Below, piece by piece: positions 1-6,596 of a stretch of DNA of 64,000 nucleotides. Source of the DNA: Lactiplantibacillus paraplantarum (lineage in GTDB: Bacteria > Bacillota > Bacilli > Lactobacillales > Lactobacillaceae). The notes beneath the pieces are model-generated. The model was not told the DNA's origin and searched no databases. It saw nothing but the letters and a program-made list of their open reading frames with translations. Both the position numbers and the translations under genes were made by a program. Location: assembly GCF_003641145.1 (NCBI RefSeq), contig NZ_CP032744.1:1798001-1862000 (forward strand). Direction: 5' to 3'. The first letter of the stretch is position 1. Every line of letters begins with the position of its first letter.

Positions 1-540
1 ATCCTCATAGGGACCCGTTTTATCTCTAATCTTAGTCCAACGCAAACGCTTCACTGTTTTAAAGCTAACCACATCGCGAACATCCGACTTAGACTGCTGG
101 CGCAATTCAAGGATGATATCTTGAAGGTCAAAGTACAAGTCAGATTGTTGTTGCTTCTTCAACTCAGTCAACTGCCGTTTTACACTAGCATTCACTAGCA
201 TCCGACTACCATTCACATTGGCTGTATTCCAATCAACTCTGTAAGCCTGCTGGTACGCCCAAGTTGCATTAAATCGCTGTAAATAAAAGAGGCAGAACAA
301 CTTCTGCTTTTCAGTCAGCTCGTTGTTTGCCTCTAATTCATCTACTATTTTAGGTGCAACCTTGGGTGCATCTTTTTTTCGTTTTGGTTGCACCTTTTTG
401 ATTGCAGATGCATCCTTCTTCCAGCCGTCGCGGGTACGCCACGATTTGAGCGTATTGACTGGCACACCATACTTAGCTGAGATGTCTTTGTAAGCCATCC
501 CTGAAGAGTAATCCCTACCTGCCTGTTTTCGTTTATCCAT
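1..540 (-). CDS. terS: Terminase small subunit, 3' end cut by window (left copy)
   Basis: This is the N-terminal part of the DNA-recognition subunit of the packaging motor; the rest lies left of the window. The full gene is at 40770-41606 and is described there. The start chosen is the ATG at 540 (MDKRKQ), with GGTGG six bases upstream. A longer reading from a GTG at 555 is possible but has no better ribosome site. The visible part holds the N-terminal helix-turn-helix (KDISAKYGVPVNTLKSW) and the conserved LTEKQKLFCLFYL segment. Confidence 0.85.
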   Translation of the reverse strand, partial: MDKRKQAGRDYSSGMAYKDISAKYGVPVNTLKSWRTRDGWKKDASAIKKVQPKRKKDAPKVAPKIVDELEANNELTEKQKLFCLFYLQRFNATWAYQQAYRVDWNTANVNGSRMLVNASVKRQLTELKKQQQSDLYFDLQDIILELRQQSKSDVRDVVSFKTVKRLRWTKIRDKTGPYED

Positions 541-586
541 TACATACCACCACACCCTGCTTTCTATTGATTTTATGTATTAAATT

Positions 587-1117
587 CTAACTTTCGTTGG
601 TATTTTGGGGTTCAGCATCTAAATACCATTGTAAATTAAAATTTTTTATTTTCTTTTTCACAGACTTTCCTGATCGCTCAGTAACGACAATCAAAAATCC
701 TAACATCCCATAATCTGTCTCGTGCTGTTCACAATATGCATCTAAGTTCATTAAAAATAAATCACGTGACATACAAAATTGATTTGTTTCTCCCGGAACT
801 AGACTGGCACCATATTTTTCATTTTGGTACATCTTTCCATGTGAAGAAATAATTAATCCCGTTGTATCTTTCCATGGTTGACTTGGCATGGTAGCAAAAA
901 GCATCACCTTATCGATTTCGGCAATCTTTTCAGGCGACTTGTTAGTTACTAAAACAGGAATTTCAAATTCTTTTTTACCTTCAACAGCCGTTAAAGAATT
1001 ATGGAAAGTTATCTTTAACCTAACCTTTTTACTCCGTTTAGACTGATATATTGTGTAAACTAGCACCAATGCTCCTACAATTCCTGAAAACCATTCCGCC
1101 AATGAACCTATTTCCAT
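587..1117 (-). CDS. Membrane-anchored phage accessory protein, unknown function
   Basis: The protein has about 176 residues. It begins with one hydrophobic segment (about residues 5-25, GSLAEWFSGIVGALVLVYTI), followed by a basic stretch (SKRSKKVR) and a soluble domain of about 140 residues, so the C-terminal part is probably cytoplasmic. The start is the ATG at 1117, with GGAGGA six bases upstream; an upstream ATG at 1150 lacks such a site. The gene sits between terS and an Abi-like gene, in an AT-rich stretch where phages often carry lysogenic-conversion genes. I recognise no family. A role in superinfection exclusion is only a guess from location and topology. Confidence 0.6.
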   Translation of the reverse strand: MEIGSLAEWFSGIVGALVLVYTIYQSKRSKKVRLKITFHNSLTAVEGKKEFEIPVLVTNKSPEKIAEIDKVMLFATMPSQPWKDTTGLIISSHGKMYQNEKYGASLVPGETNQFCMSRDLFLMNLDAYCEQHETDYGMLGFLIVVTERSGKSVKKKIKNFNLQWYLDAEPQNTNES

Positions 1118-1157
1118 CACAATCTCCTCCAAACTAATATAACTATACAAAAACTCC

Positions 1158-1184
1158 CACCATTAAGCGAGAGCTAGTTTGAAG
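1158..1184. repeat. 27-bp imperfect repeat A, terminator-like on the minus strand
   Basis: It matches 2653-2679 at 23 of 27 positions. On the minus strand it contains a small hairpin (CTCTCGC/GGTGGGAG with wobbles) followed by a T run, so it may be a weak leftward terminator. It lies directly upstream of the membrane protein gene. Confidence 0.45.
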
Positions 1185-1306
1185 GCATGCTATTAGTTTA
1201 AATTCATTCTCTTTCTTTTCTCAGTTAAATCCATATCACTAAAAAGCTTGATATATCAATGATAGTTTGTTTTCCAAATTAAAAGCCCTCCGAAGGACGC
1301 TAGCTT

Positions 1307-1597
1307 TTATTTGGTATTAGCCCTCAAAAAAGAAATTATTTCAGTGTTGCTGATAAACTCATGGTGTTCAATCATCGACCAAATTCCTTTGTCATTTTTT
1401 TGCCATAAATCAATTTCATAAACATTACGCTTACCAGTTGAGAGACGATTCATATAAGAATTCCAATCAATCTTTGAATCACTAAACTTCATCTCAACTT
1501 GACGCATTAAGTCAACAAATATCTCCTTACTCGTTACTCCAAAGGACTCTCGGTCAGTTTTGTTCTCTAAATACTCAGTTATATCAATTTGGTACAT
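1307..1597 (-). CDS. Small acidic hypothetical protein of the accessory cassette
   Basis: The protein has 96 residues, no membrane segment and no motif I recognise. It is charged and soluble-looking (begins MYQIDITEYLENKTDRESFG). The start at 1597 is supported by a GGGAGTGATGTGGT stretch just upstream. It lies downstream of the Abi-like gene in the same orientation with a gap of about 105 bases, so the two may be co-expressed. It could be a partner of that protein, but only position supports this. Confidence 0.55.
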   Translation of the reverse strand: MYQIDITEYLENKTDRESFGVTSKEIFVDLMRQVEMKFSDSKIDWNSYMNRLSTGKRNVYEIDLWQKNDKGIWSMIEHHEFISNTEIISFLRANTK

Positions 1598-1702
1598 ACC
1601 ACATCACTCCCTATCTAATCCAACTATATATAAAGCTTCTACTATGTTATATGAGTAAGAGGCAGTTTCAAATGCTACATATCTGAAAACCACCTTAAAA
1701 AG

Positions 1703-2524
1703 TTAAACATTAGTAATATAAATTACATTATCCTCAACTTGTACCTCATACAAGAAATCCTTCTTAGCAGAATAGTACATATAACCGCTAATTCCCTTTT
1801 TACCCTTTTCTATTGCATCATCCTCCATGTAATCTCGCATATGTTCAGACATAAACTCTTGATCTGAGCTAGCATCGACCCATTTTGGCAAGGTAACAAT
1901 CACCTGATTAATAACATTACAATTCTTGAACACTGTAAATTCAGTCCCTGTACCCAAAGAAGTGTTACCATCTAACTTATAGGTAACAAAGCTATCATCT
2001 TCACGAATCTTTGTCATTCCTTTAGGGTCAATAACGGAATGTACCGCATTCTTCTTTAAAGAATGTGTCTTATTGAATAAGAGATCTAACAACGTCAAAG
2101 TTATATCTTCTGCTGCAAAGATAACAAACCTGGCCTCGACGGGTGTTATAGTTTGTGATCTTACCGCTGATCCATGTGAAACTGAAGTTAAATTTCGTAA
2201 ATTTCCTATCTCAGTAACAATATCAATCACATTATCGAATACCGTTGGAAATTGTTCGCTTGCCGCTAACTCTGAACTCAAGGAGCTTAGTGTACCCTTG
2301 ATTAATTTATTCAGACTAAGATACCTATCTTTATCAATATCCTCATCATTAAGTGCTTTATATACCCATTTACAAGTTGATTCAATCATGCTTCGCGCAT
2401 AATTAACAGATTCCCCGTAACGTTCCTCGTTATAGCTATCATTCATTTCAGAGTAACGTTCATCAATTGATGCTATTCCAAAACTATCAACCTCGGGCCT
2501 CAAAATTTCACCAGGATGTCTCAT
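1703..2524 (-). CDS. Abi_C (abortive-infection C-terminal) / HEPN-like protein
   Basis: The protein has 273 residues. Residues about 35-150 resemble the Abi_C domain: a helix with ARSMIESTCKWVYKAL, a central LNKLIKGTLSSL segment, and RNLTSVSHG near residue 110. The last fits the R-x(4-6)-H motif of HEPN ribonuclease-type folds. The last 100 residues form a separate beta-rich region (KLDGNTSLGTGTEF... VIVTLPKWVD). Proteins of this class abort infection by other phages, often through RNA cleavage; whether this one is active cannot be seen. Its place between packaging and late-regulator genes is typical of a moron expressed by the lysogen. The ATG at 2524 has a modest GTGGTG site. An alternative is a HEPN-fold sensor without nuclease activity. 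Confidence 0.6.
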   Translation of the reverse strand: MRHPGEILRPEVDSFGIASIDERYSEMNDSYNEERYGESVNYARSMIESTCKWVYKALNDEDIDKDRYLSLNKLIKGTLSSLSSELAASEQFPTVFDNVIDIVTEIGNLRNLTSVSHGSAVRSQTITPVEARFVIFAAEDITLTLLDLLFNKTHSLKKNAVHSVIDPKGMTKIREDDSFVTYKLDGNTSLGTGTEFTVFKNCNVINQVIVTLPKWVDASSDQEFMSEHMRDYMEDDAIEKGKKGISGYMYYSAKKDFLYEVQVEDNVIYITNV

Positions 2525-2652
2525 ATTTTCACCACATCTTTAATTTAATTGACTCAACTATATCAAACCGCACTGTATTATGCGATTACGTTGTTTCAAA
2601 TTTTTAAACACACAAGTATGTACCTGGCTCTCCTAAAAGCTCCAAAAAATGT

Positions 2653-2679
2653 CACCGTTAAGTGAGAACCAGTTTGAAG
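2653..2679. repeat. 27-bp imperfect repeat B, terminator-like on the minus strand
   Basis: Partner of the repeat at 1158-1184 (23 of 27 bases). On the minus strand it has a short hairpin (TCAC/GGTGA) followed by a run of six Ts. It lies upstream of the Abi-like gene, between it and the divergent plus-strand gene. The two repeats bracket the Abi-like gene and the 96-residue gene. Confidence 0.45.
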
Positions 2680-2705
2680 AACAGTAATCGGACTTTACCG
2701 GCTTA

Positions 2706-2735
2706 TTGTACCGTCATACTCTTTTCAGATATAAT
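2706..2735 (+). promoter_or_regulatory. Sigma-A type promoter for the zinc-ribbon membrane gene
   Basis: TTGTAC at 2706-2711 and TATAAT at 2730-2735 are separated by 18 bases, 33 bases ahead of the ATG at 2768, which has AGGAGA upstream. The gene points against all its neighbours and so needs its own promoter; this one looks constitutive. Confidence 0.6.
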
Positions 2736-2767
2736 GTAACTAATTAGTCATTCTAGGAGAAAATATC

Positions 2768-3337
2768 ATGAAAAAGATAATTCAAAAAATTTTAGAGAAT
2801 TCATTATCATCTCTACTATGTACTGCAATAATTTGGCTTTGCTCAAATGCTGCAGTATTTTATATGTTTATTCCAAATAAATCCATTATTCAATCATTTT
2901 CCATTATTTATGATAATAAAATATGGATGACAATAATAATAATTGGTCTTCTTTTACTGATAGCACGGTCATATAACATTCATCGAATAAATAAAATACA
3001 GTATTTCCCAGATTATAGTCTTATACCTCAAACTAGAAGTACAATTACTGTCAAAAAACCGGGCGAAGTTGCATTCACTGTCTATCTTTCATACTCCTTT
3101 GATAACCGTATCTTTGTTCAAGGTATATCTAATCTCAGATGTCCTAAATGTGCACAGGACTTGGTAACTAAACGAACTATCATTTTGGGTAGATATGAAC
3201 ATTTTTGTCCACAATGTAAATTTTCAATTACTAATAATTTCACTGATAATACATGGTCACAAATACTTACCCGTAACTCCGAAACATTGTTTAACAATAA
3301 GACAACAGAACAAGTTAATGATATTATTAAGCAATAA
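2768..3337 (+). CDS. Two-helix membrane protein with C-terminal zinc ribbon
   Basis: The protein has 189 residues. Two hydrophobic segments (about 12-36 and 52-68) form an N-terminal hairpin. A beta-rich region follows, and then a zinc ribbon with CPKC and CPQC near residues 126-150. The gene is monocistronic and against the grain of the late and early operons, with its own promoter and a strong terminator, which is the layout of a moron expressed in the lysogen. Lysogenic conversion or superinfection exclusion is plausible from context only. I do not recognise a named family. Confidence 0.65.
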   Translation: MKKIIQKILENSLSSLLCTAIIWLCSNAAVFYMFIPNKSIIQSFSIIYDNKIWMTIIIIGLLLLIARSYNIHRINKIQYFPDYSLIPQTRSTITVKKPGEVAFTVYLSYSFDNRIFVQGISNLRCPKCAQDLVTKRTIILGRYEHFCPQCKFSITNNFTDNTWSQILTRNSETLFNNKTTEQVNDIIKQ

Positions 3338-3338
3338 T

Positions 3339-3387
3339 AAAAAGCTGTCGAGAAGCCTAATCAATTTAGACTTTTTAACAGCTTTTT
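3339..3387. terminator. Long bidirectional hairpin terminator
   Basis: AAAAAGCTGT (3339-3348) pairs with ACAGCTTTTT (3378-3387), and an inner pair AAGCCTAA/TTAGACTT extends the stem. Each strand has a T run after the stem, so it can stop transcription both from the zinc-ribbon gene and from leftward readthrough. Confidence 0.8.
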
Positions 3388-3424
3388 ATTTACACAATTA
3401 AAGAACCCACTCATTTACGCTATT

Positions 3425-3469
3425 AATATAACATCTAAAAAGGGACATTGTCTGGACATATAAGGGACA
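3425..3469 (-). promoter_or_regulatory. Three 11-bp-phased TGTCC(C/A) repeats: candidate late promoter or packaging-protein site
   Basis: On the minus strand TGTCCC, TGTCCA and TGTCCC start at 3469, 3458 and 3447, exactly one helical turn apart, and TATATT lies at 3430-3425. The site abuts the stop codon of the ArpU-type regulator. It could be the activator site of a late promoter, or a TerS-binding site. No TTGACA-like -35 is present, consistent with activator dependence. Transcription from it would run directly into the terminator at 3339-3387. Confidence 0.4.
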
Positions 3470-3470
3470 A

Positions 3471-3980
3471 TTATCCAACCATTTCTTCGAGGCTCACAAT
3501 TCCAAACAAGAAAATTGAAAACTCTTGAATTGCCTCTTTCTGATCACGCTTAATGGTTTTTTCCGACACATTAAAATAGTCAGCAATTTTCATAAACGTC
3601 CATTTTTGTGGATTGATATACATGTTTTGAATTACAAAATAGCGCCGCTTCACTGCCATATCACGCTTACTAGCGTAGCTGTGATAGGCCTGCAGCATTA
3701 AGTCTGTGTACTCCATCATTTTCTTGGTTCGTGCCTTATAACCCACAATACTACGGATTTTTAAATCATCCTGTGAGAACACATCTTTAAGATACTGATC
3801 AATATCCGTATCAATATCTTTGGAGTGCTCCGTGAGAATATCATAGTTTTTCAATAGCAACTTAGTGTTTTTAACTCGCCAAGTCTGCTCGTTAGCAAAT
3901 TGTCGCTTGCGTTCGTTGCGAACTAGCTCTGTCACCAACTTCGTTATTTGTTGAATTGATTTTTGATCCAACTCTATCAC
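3471..3980 (-). CDS. ArpU/RinA-type late transcription regulator
   Basis: The protein has 169 residues and matches the ArpU family of phage late-gene activators. These have a helical N-terminal region and a sigma-region-4-like helix-turn-helix at the C-terminus. Here the latter is about residues 127-155 (WTFMKIADYFNVSEKTIKRD). Such proteins switch on packaging, morphogenesis and lysis genes late in infection. It is the last gene of the leftward early operon before the accessory cassette and terS, the usual place. The ATG at 3980 has a GAAAGGGTGATAG stretch upstream. A helically phased repeat just beyond its stop may be its target. Confidence 0.8.
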   Translation of the reverse strand: MIELDQKSIQQITKLVTELVRNERKRQFANEQTWRVKNTKLLLKNYDILTEHSKDIDTDIDQYLKDVFSQDDLKIRSIVGYKARTKKMMEYTDLMLQAYHSYASKRDMAVKRRYFVIQNMYINPQKWTFMKIADYFNVSEKTIKRDQKEAIQEFSIFLFGIVSLEEMVG

Positions 3981-3992
3981 CCTTTCAAATAA

Positions 3993-4316
3993 TTACCATG
4001 GCAATTCCTCCCAGTGCCTATCTAAAAACTCAGCCATTACACGAGCTTTAAAACGCCAAGGGCTGCCTTTAACCCCTCTATGAATCAATTGATGGTGCTG
4101 TTCCATATAACCAATCTCACGACTATATTTTGGGTTATAAATAATATTATCTAATATCCAACCCCAAGATTTATTGCCGCACCATTTACGCAAATCTTTT
4201 GACGTCCATGTACGTCCAATAAGACTTTCTCCCTCAAACCCATGCATATCATCTGGTATCAACTTCATGCTATCTGGAATTTGAACCGGTACTGTTACTT
4301 GTAAAACTTGCTTCAT
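3993..4316 (-). CDS. DUF771-family phage protein
   Basis: The protein has about 107 residues. It matches DUF771: an N-terminal strand region (LQVTVPVQIPDSM), a central GRTWTSKDLRKWCG with WILDNIIYNPKY, and a C-terminal GSPWRFKARVMAEFLDRHW. The fold resembles a winged-helix or excisionase-like DNA binder, but its function is unknown. The ATG at 4316 is preferred over a GTG at 4325 because GAGTG lies six bases upstream of it. Only 12 bases separate it from the downstream ArpU gene. Confidence 0.75.
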   Translation of the reverse strand: MKQVLQVTVPVQIPDSMKLIPDDMHGFEGESLIGRTWTSKDLRKWCGNKSWGWILDNIIYNPKYSREIGYMEQHHQLIHRGVKGSPWRFKARVMAEFLDRHWEELPW

Positions 4317-4362
4317 AATAATCACTCTTTTCTTTTAATTAATGACTATTATGATTCAATTT

Positions 4363-4551
4363 TCAATTCATGGTTAACCAGTTATTAAACTGTGTCAAGA
4401 ACAAGTGATACTCTTCGCCACTCAGGTCAACCCAGTAACCATCCGTGCCAATAAAGTTAACTTGATAATGTTCTTTAATCTAAGAAATCATCGCCACTTT
4501 ACTAAAGACAATTACTACTTCTTCACCACTAGCATTCTCTGTTGTAAACAT
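4363..4551 (-). pseudogene. Small phage gene split by an in-frame amber codon
   Basis: From the ATG at 4551 the frame reads 23 codons (begins MFTTENASGEEVVIVFSKVA), meets TAG at 4482-4480, and continues in the same frame for 38 more codons (IKEHYQVNFIGTDGYWVDLS..., ending NNWLTMN) to TGA at 4363. The second half has clear protein character, so a 62-residue gene appears interrupted by one base change. The same stop is present in the second phage copy. Amber suppression, or a free C-terminal half, cannot be excluded. Confidence 0.55.
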
Positions 4552-4670
4552 TTATACACTCGCTCTCTGATTTTTAGATTGTTACTGTACATCATTTTTT
4601 GTCAGTTCCTTGTTTACGTTTTTCGATAAAAAGTGTAAAACTGAATACTCATCCTAAAAACACTTTAAAA

Positions 4671-5096
4671 TCAGTGTTCTAACAAATCAGCATTGCGATG
4701 GATGTCGCCAACTATTTCAGGATAGGTTTGTGGAAATTTAATATCATTGTCCCATTCACCCAAACAAGCAAATAACGGCTTCTCCCCACAATAGAATCCT
4801 GCGTAATCCTCTCGACATTCGACTTTTAAATAGTCAGTAATGTTTTTCCCATATATCATAGATGACGTAGCTAAAATGTCGCCCTCGTAGATATCCTTGC
4901 CGTCCACGTCTTTCAGGCCGGTAAACTGCTCAAGCTTAAACAGTGCGTCAATTCCATCAACTGCGCCATCGTTTGAGTACCCGTCCTGTCCATCAGTACT
5001 AGCCTCTGCCCAATAGGCTTGACCATGAATAAATTCAATATTGTCAGGTAACAGCATTTTATTCTGAATTTTGTCCCATGCTCTAAACTTAATCAT
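4671..5096 (-). CDS. YopX-family phage protein
   Basis: The protein has 141 residues and matches the YopX family: the N-terminal IKFRAWDKIQNKM, the central QFTGLKDVDGKDIYEGDIL and the C-terminal EIVGDIHRNADLL are family hallmarks. Function is unknown; these are common in early regions of Gram-positive phages. The start is the ATG at 5096, eight bases after GGAGGTGG; the longer reading to 5114 would place that ribosome site inside the gene. Its first codons overlap the end of the preceding gene. Confidence 0.85.
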   Translation of the reverse strand: MIKFRAWDKIQNKMLLPDNIEFIHGQAYWAEASTDGQDGYSNDGAVDGIDALFKLEQFTGLKDVDGKDIYEGDILATSSMIYGKNITDYLKVECREDYAGFYCGEKPLFACLGEWDNDIKFPQTYPEIVGDIHRNADLLEH

Positions 5097-5391
5097 CGTT
5101 GCCACCTCCAACATTTAAAAAATCGATATTTTTTGAAAGTTCACGATTAGTTTTAGCCAACAAACTTAAATATTCATCAATTTTTAAAACTTCGTTATCG
5201 TCAATAAGTCGCTGTGTATAGACTGCCTTTAACGCTGATGATAAATCTGGGTAATAGCCAATCGCTTTCGGTATGGGCTTACCAACACTATCCGTTAATC
5301 GACCACCTTTACTGTCCGTAATACGTTGCAGCACCCAATTATTGTATTTCTGTGCATCAACTTGATAATCATTGTTAATTTTAATAATCAT
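5089..5391 (-). CDS. Early-region phage protein, unknown
   Basis: The protein has 100 residues and begins MIIKINNDYQVDAQKYNNWV. A GYYPDLSSALKAVYTQRLI core is followed by a helical, charged C-terminus. Similar small proteins with this opening and a YxxLxxAL core are common in Gram-positive phages, with no known role. The ATG at 5391 has GGGGAGG seven bases upstream. It overlaps YopX by eight bases and follows the pentapeptide gene with a two-base gap, so translation is probably coupled. Confidence 0.65.
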   Translation of the reverse strand: MIIKINNDYQVDAQKYNNWVLQRITDSKGGRLTDSVGKPIPKAIGYYPDLSSALKAVYTQRLIDDNEVLKIDEYLSLLAKTNRELSKNIDFLNVGGGNDD

Positions 5392-5393
5392 GC

Positions 5394-5846
5394 TCAATCC
5401 TCCCCGAACGCTTTATCCAATGCCACTTGAGCCTCGATGTAATCAATTGCCAGCTGATAGGCCTTATAGATACGTTCGTCTTGGTCTTTGTATTCATCAG
5501 CCACTCGTTGCTTAAGTTCCGTCCATGTTCCTTGGTAACAGCCAGTCGTTGCCACATCTAGCGACGGGATATAAGTTAATTGAGCATTATCGCGCGAGCT
5601 TTGCAAGCCAGCTACGTACACTTTAAGGCCGGTTGATTCGTGCCAGTTGACCCAATTTAGGTTGGCACCCTCTAAGTCAGCACCCCTTAAATCGGCACAC
5701 CTTAAGTCGGTACACCATAAGTCGGCACCCCTTAAGTTGGCACGCCGTAAGTCAGCACACCATAAGTCGGCACGCTCACCGCCGGTCTCGTTGTTCAGCC
5801 ATTTATTGTGTAAATTAATAATTACGTCTAATTCAGTTTGCTTCAT
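5394..5846 (-). CDS. Pentapeptide-repeat protein
   Basis: The protein has 150 residues. Residues about 24-66 contain about eight A(D/N)Lxx repeats (RADLWCADLRRANLRGADLW...), which form a right-handed quadrilateral beta helix. A domain of about 85 residues follows, with a helical C-terminus (YKAYQLAIDYIEAQVALDKAF). Family members can mimic DNA and inhibit gyrase, but this short array gives no specific function. The repeats are also near-identical at DNA level (around 5660-5780), which invites copy-number change. The ATG at 5846 follows GGAGGATTGAGC. Genes on both sides overlap or abut. Confidence 0.8.
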   Translation of the reverse strand: MKQTELDVIINLHNKWLNNETGGERADLWCADLRRANLRGADLWCTDLRCADLRGADLEGANLNWVNWHESTGLKVYVAGLQSSRDNAQLTYIPSLDVATTGCYQGTWTELKQRVADEYKDQDERIYKAYQLAIDYIEAQVALDKAFGED

Positions 5847-5848
5847 GC

Positions 5849-5917
5849 TCAATCCTCCTCGAACGCTTCAAACGCCCGCTTACGTTCCTCGTTAGTTGGT
5901 TCCTTGACGATTATCAT
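5849..5917 (-). CDS. Tiny ORF, 22 residues, coupled to neighbours
   Basis: The peptide MIIVKEPTNEERKRAFEAFE (plus ED) starts at an ATG overlapping the stop of the upstream small gene (ATGA). Its stop lies within the ribosome site region of the pentapeptide gene. The tight coupling argues for real translation. It may instead be the remnant of a longer gene; no function is visible. Confidence 0.4.
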   Translation of the reverse strand: MIIVKEPTNEERKRAFEAFEED

Positions 5918-6015
5918 GCTATGCTGCTCTCTTTCATGAATACCAGCCAATGGGTCTTGCCACGTTTATTGCCAAACAATGGTTGGTAGCCGATAGCGTC
6001 CAATATTAATTTCAC
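5914..6015 (-). CDS. Small ORF, 33 residues, GTG start
   Basis: From a GTG at 6015, with GAGGTG just upstream, the peptide begins KLILDAIGYQPLFGNKRGKT. The same frame is open back to an ATG at 6114, but that stretch overlaps a better-supported membrane peptide gene, so the short form is preferred. The stop overlaps the next ATG (ATGA). No function is visible. Confidence 0.4.
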   Translation of the reverse strand: MKLILDAIGYQPLFGNKRGKTHWLVFMKESSIA

Positions 6016-6023
6016 ATTGCACC

Positions 6024-6146
6024 TCAAAATAGAACGTTCCAAATTGTGATTGCGAACCAGGTTTCGAAAATCAACGCAGCAATCCATGCCGCGATAATGA
6101 GTCCCAAAATACAAATATTGCCCAACTGCTCAATTAGTTCTCGCAT
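6024..6146 (-). CDS. Single-pass membrane peptide, 40 residues
   Basis: It begins MRELIEQLGN and has one hydrophobic segment (ICILGLIIAAWIAALIF). The ATG at 6146 has GAGAGGTG seven bases upstream. It overlaps the end of the basic 55-residue gene by 13 bases. Small membrane peptides like this are frequent in phage early operons; the role is unknown. Confidence 0.5.
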   Translation of the reverse strand: MRELIEQLGNICILGLIIAAWIAALIFETWFAITIWNVLF

Positions 6147-6301
6147 CCGTTATCACCTCTCGTTACCTGGTAAGGTGCATAATCATGTACCATCCGCAAG
6201 CGCTCTGAATTTTCACGACTATGTTTGTCAGCATTCATGCGCATCCGCCGCCGTTTCTTCTTAACCGTTGATTTCTTGGTGTGTTTCCGTTGTTTCGTCA
6301 T
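6134..6301 (-). CDS. Small, very basic phage protein (55 residues)
   Basis: From the ATG at 6301, with CGGAGG seven bases upstream, it reads MTKQRKHTKKSTVKKKRRRM and then a less basic tail (NSERLRMVHDYAPYQVTRGD). The first 35 residues are mostly Lys and Arg, suggesting nucleic-acid binding. No family is recognised. It overlaps the end of the upstream gene by 41 bases. Confidence 0.5.
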   Translation of the reverse strand: MTKQRKHTKKSTVKKKRRRMRMNADKHSRENSERLRMVHDYAPYQVTRGDNGCEN

Positions 6302-6596
6302 AATTTTCCTCCGATAAAAAATAATTGCCGTCAATCACTGCCAGCAAGCGTGGTTTTAGCCAGGTATTGCTGTGACCAATCATCTGACTACACTTTGTCA
6401 GTGATATTTCATTTGCAATCACTCTTTTCATTACCAGTAGCTCATAGTGCGTGAGCGTCGGCAAAGCATCTGGCATACAAGCAGATATTGCATGTACCTG
6501 CTTCAACGCATCTGGCGGTGCATCAGTGACACTACCATATTGCTGTTCCACTACCTGTACAGCCGCTAACAGTATTTGATGATTAAATCTCTTCAT
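6261..6596 (-). CDS. Helical early phage protein, unknown
   Basis: The protein has 111 residues. It is mostly helical and has a possible helix-turn-helix around residues 55-80 (MKRVIANEISLTKCSQMIGHSNTW). It lies directly downstream of the HNH nuclease gene, overlapping it by 14 bases, so it is probably translationally coupled. No family is recognised; a role in DNA metabolism or regulation is a guess. Confidence 0.55.
   Translation of the reverse strand: MKRFNHQILLAAVQVVEQQYGSVTDAPPDALKQVHAISACMPDALPTLTHYELLVMKRVIANEISLTKCSQMIGHSNTWLKPRLLAVIDGNYFLSEENYDETTETHQEING

Noticed and set aside
2073..2402. Plus-strand 109-residue frame inside the Abi-like gene
   Set aside because: It is antisense to a gene with recognisable domain features and has no start signal of its own.
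4405..4629. Plus-strand 74-residue frame
   Set aside because: It is antisense to the amber-split gene in a leftward operon and has no ribosome site.
5647..5895. Plus-strand frame rich in KSAPLKSAHLK repeats
   Set aside because: It is the antisense of the pentapeptide-repeat gene, which has the better ribosome site and operon context.
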